Shown: piece by piece, positions 31,219-40,597 of the stretch
Layout of the letters: every line of letters begins with the position of its first letter
Numbering within the stretch: the stretch's first letter is position 1
The notes under the pieces: model-generated
What the model was told of the DNA's origin: nothing
Seen by the model: only the letters and a program-made list of their open reading frames with translations
Database searches by the model: none
Translations under genes and position numbers: made by a program
Source: Candidatus Helarchaeota ASGARD archaeon Hel_GB_B
GTDB lineage: Archaea > Asgardarchaeota > Lokiarchaeia > Helarchaeales > HEL-GB-B
Length of the DNA: 40,788 nucleotides
Direction: 5' to 3'
Assembly: GCA_005191425.1 (NCBI GenBank)
Contig: SUPR01000019.1
Location: 1 to 40,788, forward strand

Positions 31219-31971
31219 TCATTTATTTACGGAGCGGTCGTAAGCAAAAATTCCTAAAAAAATGATTGAAATTGTAAAAATTGTGATCCCGATCATATCT
31301 TGAATTTGTATTTGCCATTGAAAAAGAAGCGACCTTAATATATTAACTCCGAAACTCATTGGATTGAATTGTAATATATAAACTACCAGATTTGGGAAAT
31401 AATTTGAGATTATATCAATAGGGTAGAATATTGTAGAACCAAACATCAACCACAAATACACCAAACTTCGAGCTAATGTAAAATTCCGGCTACCCCTAAT
31501 CGATGTAGCTAAAATAATTGCCAATGAAGTCATGGAAAGCGAAAAAACTATAATAAAAAATAATATAATCAGAATTTCTAAAATATTCGGTAATCTAATT
31601 AAAATAAATGATGTAATAAGTAGTGGAAATGAATAAACAAGCCCTTGCAAGGCTCCAGCTAATGCCCTGCCTAATATAAAGTCCAATCTTTTTAAAGGTA
31701 AAGAAAGTAAATAAAAATCAAATTTGTTTTCTTTTTCAATATTTATTTTCCGCCCTAAAATGAATGACGCTGAAAATGCAGAAACTAAAGTTATTCCAGG
31801 ACTGAAAAATTTCAAATAATTCAGGCCAACAATTAAATTTCCGAGTGTATTTGCCATAATCAACAAATCAATGATATATGATACCATTAATATTGCGATC
31901 CAATAAGTAAACCTGAAAAAGTTCTTAATGTCCATTTTTAAAATTATAACAAATGTTAGTCGGTTTTTCAA
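31219..31971 (-). CDS. ABC-2 type transporter permease
   Basis: Six predicted TM helices; overlaps next gene by ATGA; downstream of ABC ATPase. Confidence 0.8.
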   Translation of the reverse strand: MKNRLTFVIILKMDIKNFFRFTYWIAILMVSYIIDLLIMANTLGNLIVGLNYLKFFSPGITLVSAFSASFILGRKINIEKENKFDFYLLSLPLKRLDFILGRALAGALQGLVYSFPLLITSFILIRLPNILEILIILFFIIVFSLSMTSLAIILATSIRGSRNFTLARSLVYLWLMFGSTIFYPIDIISNYFPNLVVYILQFNPMSFGVNILRSLLFQWQIQIQDMIGITIFTISIIFLGIFAYDRSVNK

Positions 31972-32747
31972 CTGAATTTTCCACCCTCCAGTTTTGAAAT
32001 ATATAATTTTAAACTAATAGTCATTAATCCTACTGAGAAAATAATTAAATATAAAACAGGATATGTTATATTTGTAATTTGTTGGACCCCGGTACTATAC
32101 CTCAGCAAATCACTGGCATGAGTCAATGGATTTAACCGAGAAGCTAACTTCATCCAGAACATCATTGCAGATTCTGGATAATAAATCGTCGACAGTCTTA
32201 TCATAAAAATATCTATTATTCCAATCAAAAAGTCTAATACCATCACAGATTTAATTAATGAACCTAATGTGATCGCAAAACCTGATAGTCCAAGTCCGAA
32301 TATGACCAAAATCCCAATTATTAATAATAAGTTTATTATATTTGGAACCCCCACAATTAACAATATTATTATTAAAAATGGTGCGATATATATTAAATTT
32401 CTAAAAGTTGAACCGAGCATCCTACCAATTACATATTCTGATTTCTTAATTGGCAAACTAAGATAATAATCAACCATACCAGATTGCCGCTCTCCTGATA
32501 CACTCCAAGCTGTAAACATTGAAAATGACCATAATGTAAGGACTGACATCCCTATCGCATAATATTGCATATAATTTAAACTGGGAATTAAATAATTCAA
32601 AATAAATGCATAAATAAATGTTTGGACTATAAATGACAGTGAGTTGGTAAATAAATATAGTTTATTTGCTAATAAATGCTTCCATTCACGTTCTATAATT
32701 CTTAATATATTATATAATGTATTATTTCTTAGATTTAATATGTTCAA
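31968..32747 (-). CDS. ABC-2 type transporter permease
   Basis: Multi-TM; VSGERQSGMVDYYLSLPIKKSEYVIGRMLG typical ABC-2 loop; ATGA overlaps on both sides. Confidence 0.85.
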   Translation of the reverse strand: MNILNLRNNTLYNILRIIEREWKHLLANKLYLFTNSLSFIVQTFIYAFILNYLIPSLNYMQYYAIGMSVLTLWSFSMFTAWSVSGERQSGMVDYYLSLPIKKSEYVIGRMLGSTFRNLIYIAPFLIIILLIVGVPNIINLLLIIGILVIFGLGLSGFAITLGSLIKSVMVLDFLIGIIDIFMIRLSTIYYPESAMMFWMKLASRLNPLTHASDLLRYSTGVQQITNITYPVLYLIIFSVGLMTISLKLYISKLEGGKFS

Positions 32748-33718
32748 CCTCCATTAGTTAAAAGAGACTTTGTATAATAGAAAAAAACATCGTCTAAACT
32801 TGGGTTTGTAGTTTCGAGGTTCTTAATAATTATTTTATTGCTCTGAAAAAATTGCAAAATTTCTGGAGTTACCTTTTTAATGTTTCTTACTAAAATTTTC
32901 ATCTCAATTTCATTTGTATTTTCAGAATTTTCTTTAAAATAAATTTCTGAAATATATGGTAAATTTAATAACTGCGATTTTACTTCTTTAAGTTCTAATT
33001 TGCAAGTATTTTTCTCAAAATTAATCATAATAACGTTTCCCGCCGGAATTGAATTTTTCAAATTTTCAGGGCTATCAATTTTTATAATTTTACCTTCGTT
33101 CATAATTGCGACACGGTCTGACAGGACGTCTGCTTCGTGCATTAAATTTGTAGCTAAAATAATTGTGCTCCCATTTTCGTCATTGAGTTCTTTTATGTAA
33201 TCCCAAATTATCTTTTTCATTACGGGGTCTAGAAACGCGGTCGGTTCGTCAAAAATTGCAATTTTTGGCTTGGCGACGAGTACTTTACACACTTCTATTT
33301 TTTTTCTGGTCCCTCCAGATAATTTCCAGTTTTTTATTTTTCTATAATCTTCCAATTTTAGTGATTTAATAAGCTCATTTATCCTTTTATTTAATTCTAC
33401 CTTCGGAATTTTATATACTTTCCCATGAAACCGGAGTGTTTCAACTAAATTTAATTGCCAGTCTAATTTTGGGTCTTGAAAACTTACTGAGATTAATTTA
33501 CGGACATTATATGGCTGGTCTATGATACTAAATCCTCCTACTTTAGCACTCCCAGAATCTGGCTTTATAATTGTCGCCAATAAATTTATCAGAGTCGACT
33601 TCCCTGCACCATTTGGACCAAGTAACCCGAATATCTCTCCATCATTAATATTCAAGCTTACATTATCAACTGCAATAATTTTTTTAAACTTTTTTGTTAA
33701 CCCATTTATTTCAATCAT
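32744..33718 (-). CDS. ABC transporter ATP-binding protein (DrrA/NodI-like exporter)
   Basis: GPNGAGKSTLINLLATIIKPDSG, LSGGTRKKIEVCKVL, IAIFDEPTAFLDP. Confidence 0.92.
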   Translation of the reverse strand: MIEINGLTKKFKKIIAVDNVSLNINDGEIFGLLGPNGAGKSTLINLLATIIKPDSGSAKVGGFSIIDQPYNVRKLISVSFQDPKLDWQLNLVETLRFHGKVYKIPKVELNKRINELIKSLKLEDYRKIKNWKLSGGTRKKIEVCKVLVAKPKIAIFDEPTAFLDPVMKKIIWDYIKELNDENGSTIILATNLMHEADVLSDRVAIMNEGKIIKIDSPENLKNSIPAGNVIMINFEKNTCKLELKEVKSQLLNLPYISEIYFKENSENTNEIEMKILVRNIKKVTPEILQFFQSNKIIIKNLETTNPSLDDVFFYYTKSLLTNGG

Positions 33719-34122
33719 TTAACTCTATTCCTAATTTCCTCATCAAGAATATTCACATATTTTTTCAGCATATTACAAATCTCTTTTGGGATTTCTATTT
33801 CATTGTTGTCCTTATAGCAACTACAATCTCTGTCAATTTCACATTCATTATTTATATTTAAAATTATTGGATAAAATTTACAACCTAAAGGGCGGAATTC
33901 ATAAATTTTACATATATTTTTATTTCGATTAAAAAAGTAGCAATAACCATTAATATTTCTTAACTTTTGGTATCCGTCTTCGACTACAATAAATTCATCT
34001 TTTACATACCCTAAACTCTCTAATTTATTAATCTCTGCATTTGTTATCTCCATTTCAGTCTCTTTACAACAATTTCCACATTTTATACATTTTAATTTTA
34101 AATCTTCTGGGTTATTAATCAT
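33715..34122 (-). CDS. YkgJ-type zinc/iron-chelating (CxxCxxCC) domain protein
   Basis: CIKCGNCCKETEMEIT...YCYFFNRNKNICKIYEFRPLGCKFYP; ATGA overlap with ABC ATPase. Confidence 0.85.
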   Translation of the reverse strand: MINNPEDLKLKCIKCGNCCKETEMEITNAEINKLESLGYVKDEFIVVEDGYQKLRNINGYCYFFNRNKNICKIYEFRPLGCKFYPIILNINNECEIDRDCSCYKDNNEIEIPKEICNMLKKYVNILDEEIRNRVK

Positions 34123-34314
34123 TAAATCTACTCTACCTAATTAATAAGTGGTTTGACATATTAAAATTCGTGGTTTCTATGATAAATAAGTTTTTTTTCT
34201 CAATAATTTTATTCGAATAACTTTAATAATCTTAAGAATTAAATAGGATATTACAAAATTAAATTATCATTGTAAAAAATCCTAAGTTTAGAATCTCAAA
34301 TCCGAATAGTGATT

Positions 34315-34632
34315 ATGATGCTAAGAAATATTTTAGTCATTCAAGGGAAGGAAATTATTTACAATAGGAAATATGGAGAAACTTATCCATGGGAAGCGAT
34401 TGCACCTTTATATCTATCTTTAACGTATTTTCTTGATGAAATTGTTGATGATGTTGAAATAGATTTCATGAATACTGTCCATTATAAAATTGCTTATTCA
34501 ACTAACTCTTCTGTTCCTGGTAGACCATTGCTTTTTATTTTTGTAACTGATTTGGGCGATCCAAACGATATTATTAAAGAGCAGATCACACTTTTTAATA
34601 GTGAGGTCTCAAAAATGCTGGGAGGTGTATAA
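34315..34632 (+). CDS. Small longin-like (or roadblock-like) alpha/beta protein, about 105 aa
   Basis: LRNILVIQGKEIIYNRKYGE (beta-hairpin), amphipathic helix, MNTVHYKIAYSTN..RPLLFIFVTDLGD (beta strands), C-terminal helix; ends 1 nt before GTPase start codon. Start may be GTG 34309, ATG 34315 or ATG 34318. Confidence 0.55.
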   Translation: MMLRNILVIQGKEIIYNRKYGETYPWEAIAPLYLSLTYFLDEIVDDVEIDFMNTVHYKIAYSTNSSVPGRPLLFIFVTDLGDPNDIIKEQITLFNSEVSKMLGGV

Positions 34633-34633
34633 A

Positions 34634-36079
34634 ATGTCTACAATTCCCGAATTACCTGTTAGTGTAATCCAAGGCGTTGGAGAACAAATCACAAAAAAGC
34701 TGGGGAAGGTCGGTGTAAAAACTGTTTCAGATCTCGCAGCAATTGAAATCCTTGAAATATCAAAAAAACTTAAAATCCCACAACATATCTTAATCGAATT
34801 CCGTAAAAAAGCCCGACAATTACGCGAACTCATTTTCGACTTTGAAATAATAAAAAAACTTGAAGATAAAAAGTTGATGATTAATGATTTAATTGAACTT
34901 TCTATTGAAAAAGTCCAAAAAATTACCGGTCTAAATGAAGAAGATGCTTTAAAACTTTTGGATAAAGTTTCAATCTTAACAATTGTTTTAGATGCTGAAC
35001 GTTGTAAAAATCTACCTGTCTCTTCTTTACAAACTAAACCATATATTCCAGAAACCGGTGAACTTGAAAAATTAGTTGATATTAAAAAAGTAGATACTCT
35101 TGCAGATAGTATCCTTAATGAAATTCCGCCTAAAATTTCATTAATAGGATTCTCTGGAACTGGAAAAACTACCATCGGAAATTTAATTCAAAATGAAGAA
35201 TTTCCAAAGACTCATCTGCCAACTATGACATTAGATATTGATAATATAGTCATTGGTGGACTACAAAATTGTATTCTATTTGATTGCGCAGGTCAAGAAC
35301 AATTTTCTTTTCTCTGGAATCGATTTATTAAAAATTCTGATGCTATTATTTTAGTCACAGACTCACAAGAAGATAATGTAAAAAAATCAATATTTTTTAT
35401 TGAACAAATAAGAAAAGAAACCCCTAAAACACCTCTTGCTATTATTGCAAATAAACAAGACCTTCCAAATGCAATGAAGCCGGACAAAATTAAAGAGATA
35501 CTCGGCGGATATAGGACCGAAGGACTTGTAGCTATTGAACGAGAAAATAGAGAAAAAATCTTGACATTAATTGCTGACCTATTAAAATTAAGTCCTGAGC
35601 TGAAAAATATGATCCCTATCCAGGTAAAAACTGACACTATTATCCGAGAAGCTGAAATTGTCACCCAATACCCAGAATCTGTTGTCAATGAAATCAAATC
35701 AATTGAAAAAGAAATGGAACAAATTGAAAAAGAAATCAATGACTTAAAACTAGAATTAAAAAAAGAACTCTCCGAAGAAGAAGCAAGAAACTTACGAATT
35801 AAATTAATTGTTTCCAAGGCTAAATTACGAAACAAACAAAATGAAATTAATGCCATTAAACTCAGAAGTGATAGTATTACATGTTTAAGTTTCGATATAC
35901 ACCAAGGAATGAGAAATGTAAGCTATATAATTCAATGCAAATGTGGTAATATCTATAAAGTCCTTTATGAAGTTGATCGTGGTACTGAATCGGTGGTACT
36001 TACTTGCCCCGTTTGCGGAAGTGAATATGTCGCCGATGAATCTACATGGAATGAATTAAAATTAGATAGTTTTAAATAA
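34634..36079 (+). CDS. Multidomain Arf/Ras-like GTPase: HhH N-terminus, P-loop GTPase, coiled coil, zinc ribbon
   Basis: G1 GFSGTGKTT, G3 DCAGQEQF, G4 NKQD; N-terminal VIQGVGEQITKKLGKVGVKTVSDLA HhH; coiled-coil region EIKSIEKEMEQIEKEINDLKLELKKE; C-terminal CKCGNIYKV...LTCPVCGSEY. ATG at 34634 with GGAGGTG upstream (track start 34601 is a GTG inside the preceding gene). Confidence 0.88.
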   Translation: MSTIPELPVSVIQGVGEQITKKLGKVGVKTVSDLAAIEILEISKKLKIPQHILIEFRKKARQLRELIFDFEIIKKLEDKKLMINDLIELSIEKVQKITGLNEEDALKLLDKVSILTIVLDAERCKNLPVSSLQTKPYIPETGELEKLVDIKKVDTLADSILNEIPPKISLIGFSGTGKTTIGNLIQNEEFPKTHLPTMTLDIDNIVIGGLQNCILFDCAGQEQFSFLWNRFIKNSDAIILVTDSQEDNVKKSIFFIEQIRKETPKTPLAIIANKQDLPNAMKPDKIKEILGGYRTEGLVAIERENREKILTLIADLLKLSPELKNMIPIQVKTDTIIREAEIVTQYPESVVNEIKSIEKEMEQIEKEINDLKLELKKELSEEEARNLRIKLIVSKAKLRNKQNEINAIKLRSDSITCLSFDIHQGMRNVSYIIQCKCGNIYKVLYEVDRGTESVVLTCPVCGSEYVADESTWNELKLDSFK

Positions 36080-36092
36080 AATAAAATAATTT

Positions 36093-36121
36093 AAATGATT
36101 TCTCTTTTTTTTACATCATTT
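36093..36121. terminator. Possible terminator/hairpin AAATGAT-N15-ATCATTT with T-run
   Basis: 7-bp exact inverted repeat followed by a T-rich tract just past the GTPase stop. Confidence 0.35.
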
Positions 36122-36156
36122 TTTATTTGAAAAGGAAAAAAATAAAAAGAAATTAT

Positions 36157-36282
36157 TTATGGGAAAGGCCAAGGAGCCCAAGGATCCGCAGTAACTGGTT
36201 CTTCATTATTTAATCCGAACGCAATTATGTATTTGAATAGGCCTAATAACTTCGTTTCCATTAATTGTTCTAATTCGGTCAT
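36157..36282 (-). CDS. Unannotated 41-aa small protein with C-terminal DPWAPWPFP
   Basis: Hand translation of minus strand: MTELEQLMETKLLGLFKYIIAFGLNNEEPVTADPWAPWPFP*. A BRE/TATA-like GGGGTTTAAATATA sits about 25 nt upstream of the ATG, as expected for a leaderless transcript. Confidence 0.6.
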   Translation of the reverse strand: MTELEQLMETKLLGLFKYIIAFGLNNEEPVTADPWAPWPFP

Positions 36283-36302
36283 GATAATTTTTAATAATAA
36301 AA

Positions 36303-36316
36303 TATATTTAAACCCC
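36303..36316 (-). promoter_or_regulatory. BRE/TATA-like promoter GGGGTTTAAATATA for the 41-aa ORF
   Basis: Position relative to the 36282 ATG fits archaeal leaderless promoters (TATA centred about -25). Confidence 0.5.
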
Positions 36317-36562
36317 ACAAATTCTACTTTATGAGCAAAATCTATATGAAAATTTTATCTACTCCTATTTTGAGAATTGCGTCTGAAATAATTATTATAA
36401 CAATCACAATTCGGTATTTTTTCTGACACAATTTTATTTTGTAAAATTAACGCTTAAACCTAATTCAATATGGTACTCCTGCTTGATAGGTATATAGATA
36501 AATTTTTTAGTGATAATGTTGAAAATTCACACTAATATCACCATTTGAGAAAGAGAGAAACA

Positions 36563-37258
36563 ATGAAATTTGAAAAAATAATTGAATGGGACAAAAATTA
36601 TTTTATGAAAATTAATCAATATAATAACCAGTTTTTAACAATTATATTTAAAATTATTTCCTTTTTTGGACGTGAATCATTCTGGCTCTTTTTGATAGCT
36701 ACTTTTATTTTTATTTATTATTGGCGTCTGCCCTTTATTAGCATTGGACTTTGTCTATTATATGGACTCGGCATTTGTTATATTATAAAAATAATTATAG
36801 ATCGAAATAGACCTTACCAAAATAACTTAATTAAAGATAGAGTAAAAAGACGTGAAAATGTTGGGAGCTCATCATCGTTTCCATCATGGCATACCTATAA
36901 TATTACTGCACAAATCTTGATTTTTTATTTTATATTTCAGGACTCACTTATTTTATTAATCGGAATACCATTTACTATTTTATTAGGAATTTCAAGGATA
37001 TACCTAGGCGTCCACTATCCCACTGATGTAATTTTTGGCTTTATTTTTGGGGTCATTGGCTACTTCATTACAATATCTACTTTTAATTGGTGGTATTTTT
37101 TAGTGCTCGCAGTCGAAGAATGGGCTGGTTTTGGGGGTCAACCCGACCAAATTATCAATTCTTTTTTTAAATTTCCATGGTATACAATTCTGGTTATAAT
37201 AATATTTGTATTCATCCTAATTTCGTCAATATTCAAATTAATTAAAAGAAATAATTAA
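36563..37258 (+). CDS. PAP2-family membrane phosphatase
   Basis: KIIIDRNRPY, SSSFPSWHTYN, SRIYLGVHYPTDVIFG phosphatase motifs; multi-TM. ATG at 36563 preferred over TTG 36545. Confidence 0.88.
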   Translation: MKFEKIIEWDKNYFMKINQYNNQFLTIIFKIISFFGRESFWLFLIATFIFIYYWRLPFISIGLCLLYGLGICYIIKIIIDRNRPYQNNLIKDRVKRRENVGSSSSFPSWHTYNITAQILIFYFIFQDSLILLIGIPFTILLGISRIYLGVHYPTDVIFGFIFGVIGYFITISTFNWWYFLVLAVEEWAGFGGQPDQIINSFFKFPWYTILVIIIFVFILISSIFKLIKRNN

Positions 37259-37538
37259 TTATATCCCTAAAAATATCTTAATAATTGTTTTTGTATTTTC
37301 TTTCTAAGATTTTTCCTAGAATCATCCCAAATCGTTAATAAAAGATATTCATTCTAACATAATTTTCTCTTATTAACAAAATTCTACTCTGTATAATAAC
37401 CGGAAAACAAAATTTAATTGATATAGTGTATTTGATTAATATGTACTTCTTATCTAAATTGTCTTGAAATTTCAAAAAGTAATTAAATTATTGTTATTTA
37501 ATATATAGTGATTAAAAAAGAAATTTCTGGTGTAGTCA

Positions 37539-37877
37539 TTGAGCCAAGAAAAAGTTTGCAAATTTTGTGGTGCAATAATTAGAGCAGAGGCTTTATATTG
37601 TGATATCTGTGGCAAAAAGCAACCAAATCCAACAAATACACTTGAAATAGCTAAAAATGCAAATAATGATAGAAAAATCAATCATAATCAGTTAGATGAA
37701 AATATTATTGAATCTGAATTTGCTGAAATTCATGAAAAAATAAAAGAATTAATTATGCAAGGAAAAAATAAAGAAGTAGCAAATAAATACCAGTATCTTG
37801 CAAACTTAGCATTTGAATTAGGAAAAGAAGATAAAGCTAATGAATATATTAAAAAAGCCAAATATTTTTTAAGTTAA
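37539..37877 (+). CDS. Zinc-ribbon protein with C-terminal helical region
   Basis: CKFCGAIIRAEALYCDICGKKQP double CxxC; TTG start preceded by GGTG. Confidence 0.75.
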   Translation: MSQEKVCKFCGAIIRAEALYCDICGKKQPNPTNTLEIAKNANNDRKINHNQLDENIIESEFAEIHEKIKELIMQGKNKEVANKYQYLANLAFELGKEDKANEYIKKAKYFLS

Positions 37878-38113
37878 TTAAAACTAAATCGCACAAATAA
37901 ATTTTCCGAATATTTAATTTTTAAATTTTTTTTTAATATTGGTCCAAATTTAGAAGTAAATTCTTTAATTCTATCTTTCTTTTTGTAAAATCATTCTTTA
38001 TCGTTCATATATAGAAATAATTATAAAATTTATTGAATATTAATATTTTAAAACTAGATTTTGATCCTTTATTTTCTATCTTTAAAATTAATAACACAGA
38101 GTCGAGATAAAAT

Positions 38114-39910
38114 ATGACAAATAAAAATATCGGGCTACTTATTCACGAGGTGGCTCTGAAACATCCAAAACAAAAAGCTATCATTCAAGGCGATAGAGTC
38201 TTTACTTATAAACAAATTGACGAAAGAATTAATGCACTTGCTAATTCATTAAAAAGTCTTGGTTGTGAAAAAGGAGATCATGTTGCAGTTCTTCTGTATA
38301 ATTGTCCAGAATATTATGAAATCTATAATGCATGCTATAGAATTGGTGCAGCTGTTGTAGGAATTAATTATCGTTATAAACCACCCGAAATTCTATTTAT
38401 AATTAAAGACGCCAAGCCTAAGGTTTTTATTTACGCCAAGGAATTCATTAATTCAATTAAAGAAATAAGAAAAGAATTTGAATCAGTTAACCATGAATTA
38501 ATTATAGGCCATGATATTCCAAGTAATTTTTTAAATTACGAAAATGAAATTTTAAAACATATGTATGATCCATTTTTAGTAGTTGATTTAACTGAAGATG
38601 ACAAAGCATTTTTAATTTATACTGGAGGAACTACAGGTCGTCCTAAAGGAGCTGTTTGGACTCATAAGGCAGTAAACACATTAATAGGACAAGGTGGCAT
38701 GATGCAATGGGTAATACCGATGTTCAGACGAATAAAAGAAATGCCTAAAAAGATGAGCAATAAATGTCTTCAAATGTTGCCATTCCCTTATAATTTAGGA
38801 CGCTTTCCTATTTTATCCTTAATTCAAACCAAAAAACTTGTTAAAAAAGTTAATGATGAACTGCAAAAGTCTGCTGAAAATAATTATCCTAAAGGTAGTC
38901 TGGGTGATAAAGCAATAGTAAAGAATACTATGCTCTGGTACCCGCCTGCATTTCATATTTATGGCTGGTTGGCCCATTTACCATTATTTTCTGGCTCAAC
39001 TTTAGTTTTATCAGAAAGTAAAAGTTATAATCCTAAAGAAATACTCCAACTTATTGTTAAACACAAGGTACGGTTTATGACCACTATTGGTGATAAAACC
39101 GCCCGCGCATTAATCAATACCCCAGAAATTGATGAATACAAAAATAAAGTCAATAATATCTTGATCGGTATTGTTTCTGGGGCTGCAATATTTTCTGCAC
39201 AGACAAAAAGAATGCTCTGGGAAATTTTCCCTGATATCGGTTTTCTTGATACAATTGCAGCAACCGAAAGTCTTCAATTAGTCCCAAAAGTATATATCCC
39301 AGGGGATAAAGTCTCCTCAAATGAGTTTGACAGATTACCTCCAGATAGATTCCGTATTGTAAAGGATAACGGTGAAGATGCTAAACCAGGAGAAATAGGT
39401 GAAGGATATTTCAAAAGTGGCCCAACAATGAAAGAATATTATGGCGCAAAAGAAAAAACAATATCAACAATAACTGAAGATGGGTGGATAAAAAGTGGAG
39501 ATCTTTATAAATTGCTTGAAGATGGAAAGACTGTAAGGTTGTTAGGCAGAATAAAGGAAACTATTAATACTGGTGGCGAAAAAATACACCCTCCTGAAGT
39601 CGAAAATGTATTAAATCAACACCCAAAAGTCTTTATGTCTGTAGTCATCGGCGTCCCAGATCCAGAATGGGGTCAGAGTGCACTTGGACTGGTCCAATTA
39701 AAAGGGAAATATAAAGATGAAATTAAAGACGAAAAAGCAGCTGAAAAATTAAAACAAGAACTTATTGATTTTGTAAAAGACCGGTTAGCAAGATATAAAG
39801 CACCTAAATATATTGAATTTGTCGATGAATTCCCAATCAGCCCGGCTGGTAAAACTCAAAGAGGCAAAATTAGGTCACAATGGAAAAATTATATCACGGA
39901 TGAGGAATAA
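38114..39910 (+). CDS. AMP-forming acyl-CoA synthetase
   Basis: FLIYTGGTTGRPKGAVWTHKA, DTIAATESLQL, GWIKSGDLYKL, ISPAGKTQRGKIR. Confidence 0.9.
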   Translation: MTNKNIGLLIHEVALKHPKQKAIIQGDRVFTYKQIDERINALANSLKSLGCEKGDHVAVLLYNCPEYYEIYNACYRIGAAVVGINYRYKPPEILFIIKDAKPKVFIYAKEFINSIKEIRKEFESVNHELIIGHDIPSNFLNYENEILKHMYDPFLVVDLTEDDKAFLIYTGGTTGRPKGAVWTHKAVNTLIGQGGMMQWVIPMFRRIKEMPKKMSNKCLQMLPFPYNLGRFPILSLIQTKKLVKKVNDELQKSAENNYPKGSLGDKAIVKNTMLWYPPAFHIYGWLAHLPLFSGSTLVLSESKSYNPKEILQLIVKHKVRFMTTIGDKTARALINTPEIDEYKNKVNNILIGIVSGAAIFSAQTKRMLWEIFPDIGFLDTIAATESLQLVPKVYIPGDKVSSNEFDRLPPDRFRIVKDNGEDAKPGEIGEGYFKSGPTMKEYYGAKEKTISTITEDGWIKSGDLYKLLEDGKTVRLLGRIKETINTGGEKIHPPEVENVLNQHPKVFMSVVIGVPDPEWGQSALGLVQLKGKYKDEIKDEKAAEKLKQELIDFVKDRLARYKAPKYIEFVDEFPISPAGKTQRGKIRSQWKNYITDEE

Positions 39911-39989
39911 CTACTTTTAATTAATTTTGATTAATTAACAACACACAAAATTTTTTTAATTTATTATATATTTATCAAGGGGTTTTAAT

Positions 39990-40583
39990 TTGGACAATTT
40001 TAAGGAGTATATTGCTTATTTAAAAGAAGATTTTAATCTTGAAATTGATAACCCAAATTTGCAGGACTTAAATAAAAAAATAATAGCTAGTATCAATAAA
40101 AATGATAAAAAAGAAATTGCTAAAACCTTGTTTGAATGGGTCAGAGATAATATACAATATAAAATAATTGAAATTGTTGGCGCACTAGGGACTTATAACC
40201 GTGGCTCTGGTGCTTGTGTAGATAAAAGCTCTTTATTGATCTCATTACTTCGAATAAATAACATTCCTGCTCGATACATTTTATTGAGAGCTTTTTTTAC
40301 TAACACTATCCCAATTAAACAAAAATATGTAGACCATTGCGCTGTAGAAGCTTTTATTAAAAATAAATGGGCTATTTTAGACCCTACTTTTGACCCTCGA
40401 TTTGATAATATTTTTTCTAAATCCGAATTTGGTGCACCTAATTGGTGGGATATAAAAAAGTCTAAAATATTCGAATATAAATCTAATTTCTCAAGCATAG
40501 AAACTCGACTCATCTCAAAATCATATCAAATTATTAATGAATGGAAAATATTCATAGATAATGTCATTAAAAACAAAAACTAA
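39990..40583 (+). CDS. Transglutaminase-like cysteine protease-fold protein
   Basis: GSGACVDKSSLLISLLRINNIPARYI...DHCAVEAFIKNKWAILDPTFD (Cys-His-Asp triad); TTG start after AAGGGGTT. Confidence 0.85.
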   Translation: MDNFKEYIAYLKEDFNLEIDNPNLQDLNKKIIASINKNDKKEIAKTLFEWVRDNIQYKIIEIVGALGTYNRGSGACVDKSSLLISLLRINNIPARYILLRAFFTNTIPIKQKYVDHCAVEAFIKNKWAILDPTFDPRFDNIFSKSEFGAPNWWDIKKSKIFEYKSNFSSIETRLISKSYQIINEWKIFIDNVIKNKN

Positions 40584-40597
40584 GGACATAATTGCCT

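Noticed and set aside
34609-35856. Minus-strand ORFs of 188 and 187 aa
   Set aside because: Antisense to the GTPase gene, Ser/Ile/Phe-rich shadow composition, no motif.
40193-40513. 106-aa minus-strand ORF
   Set aside because: Antisense to the transglutaminase catalytic region.
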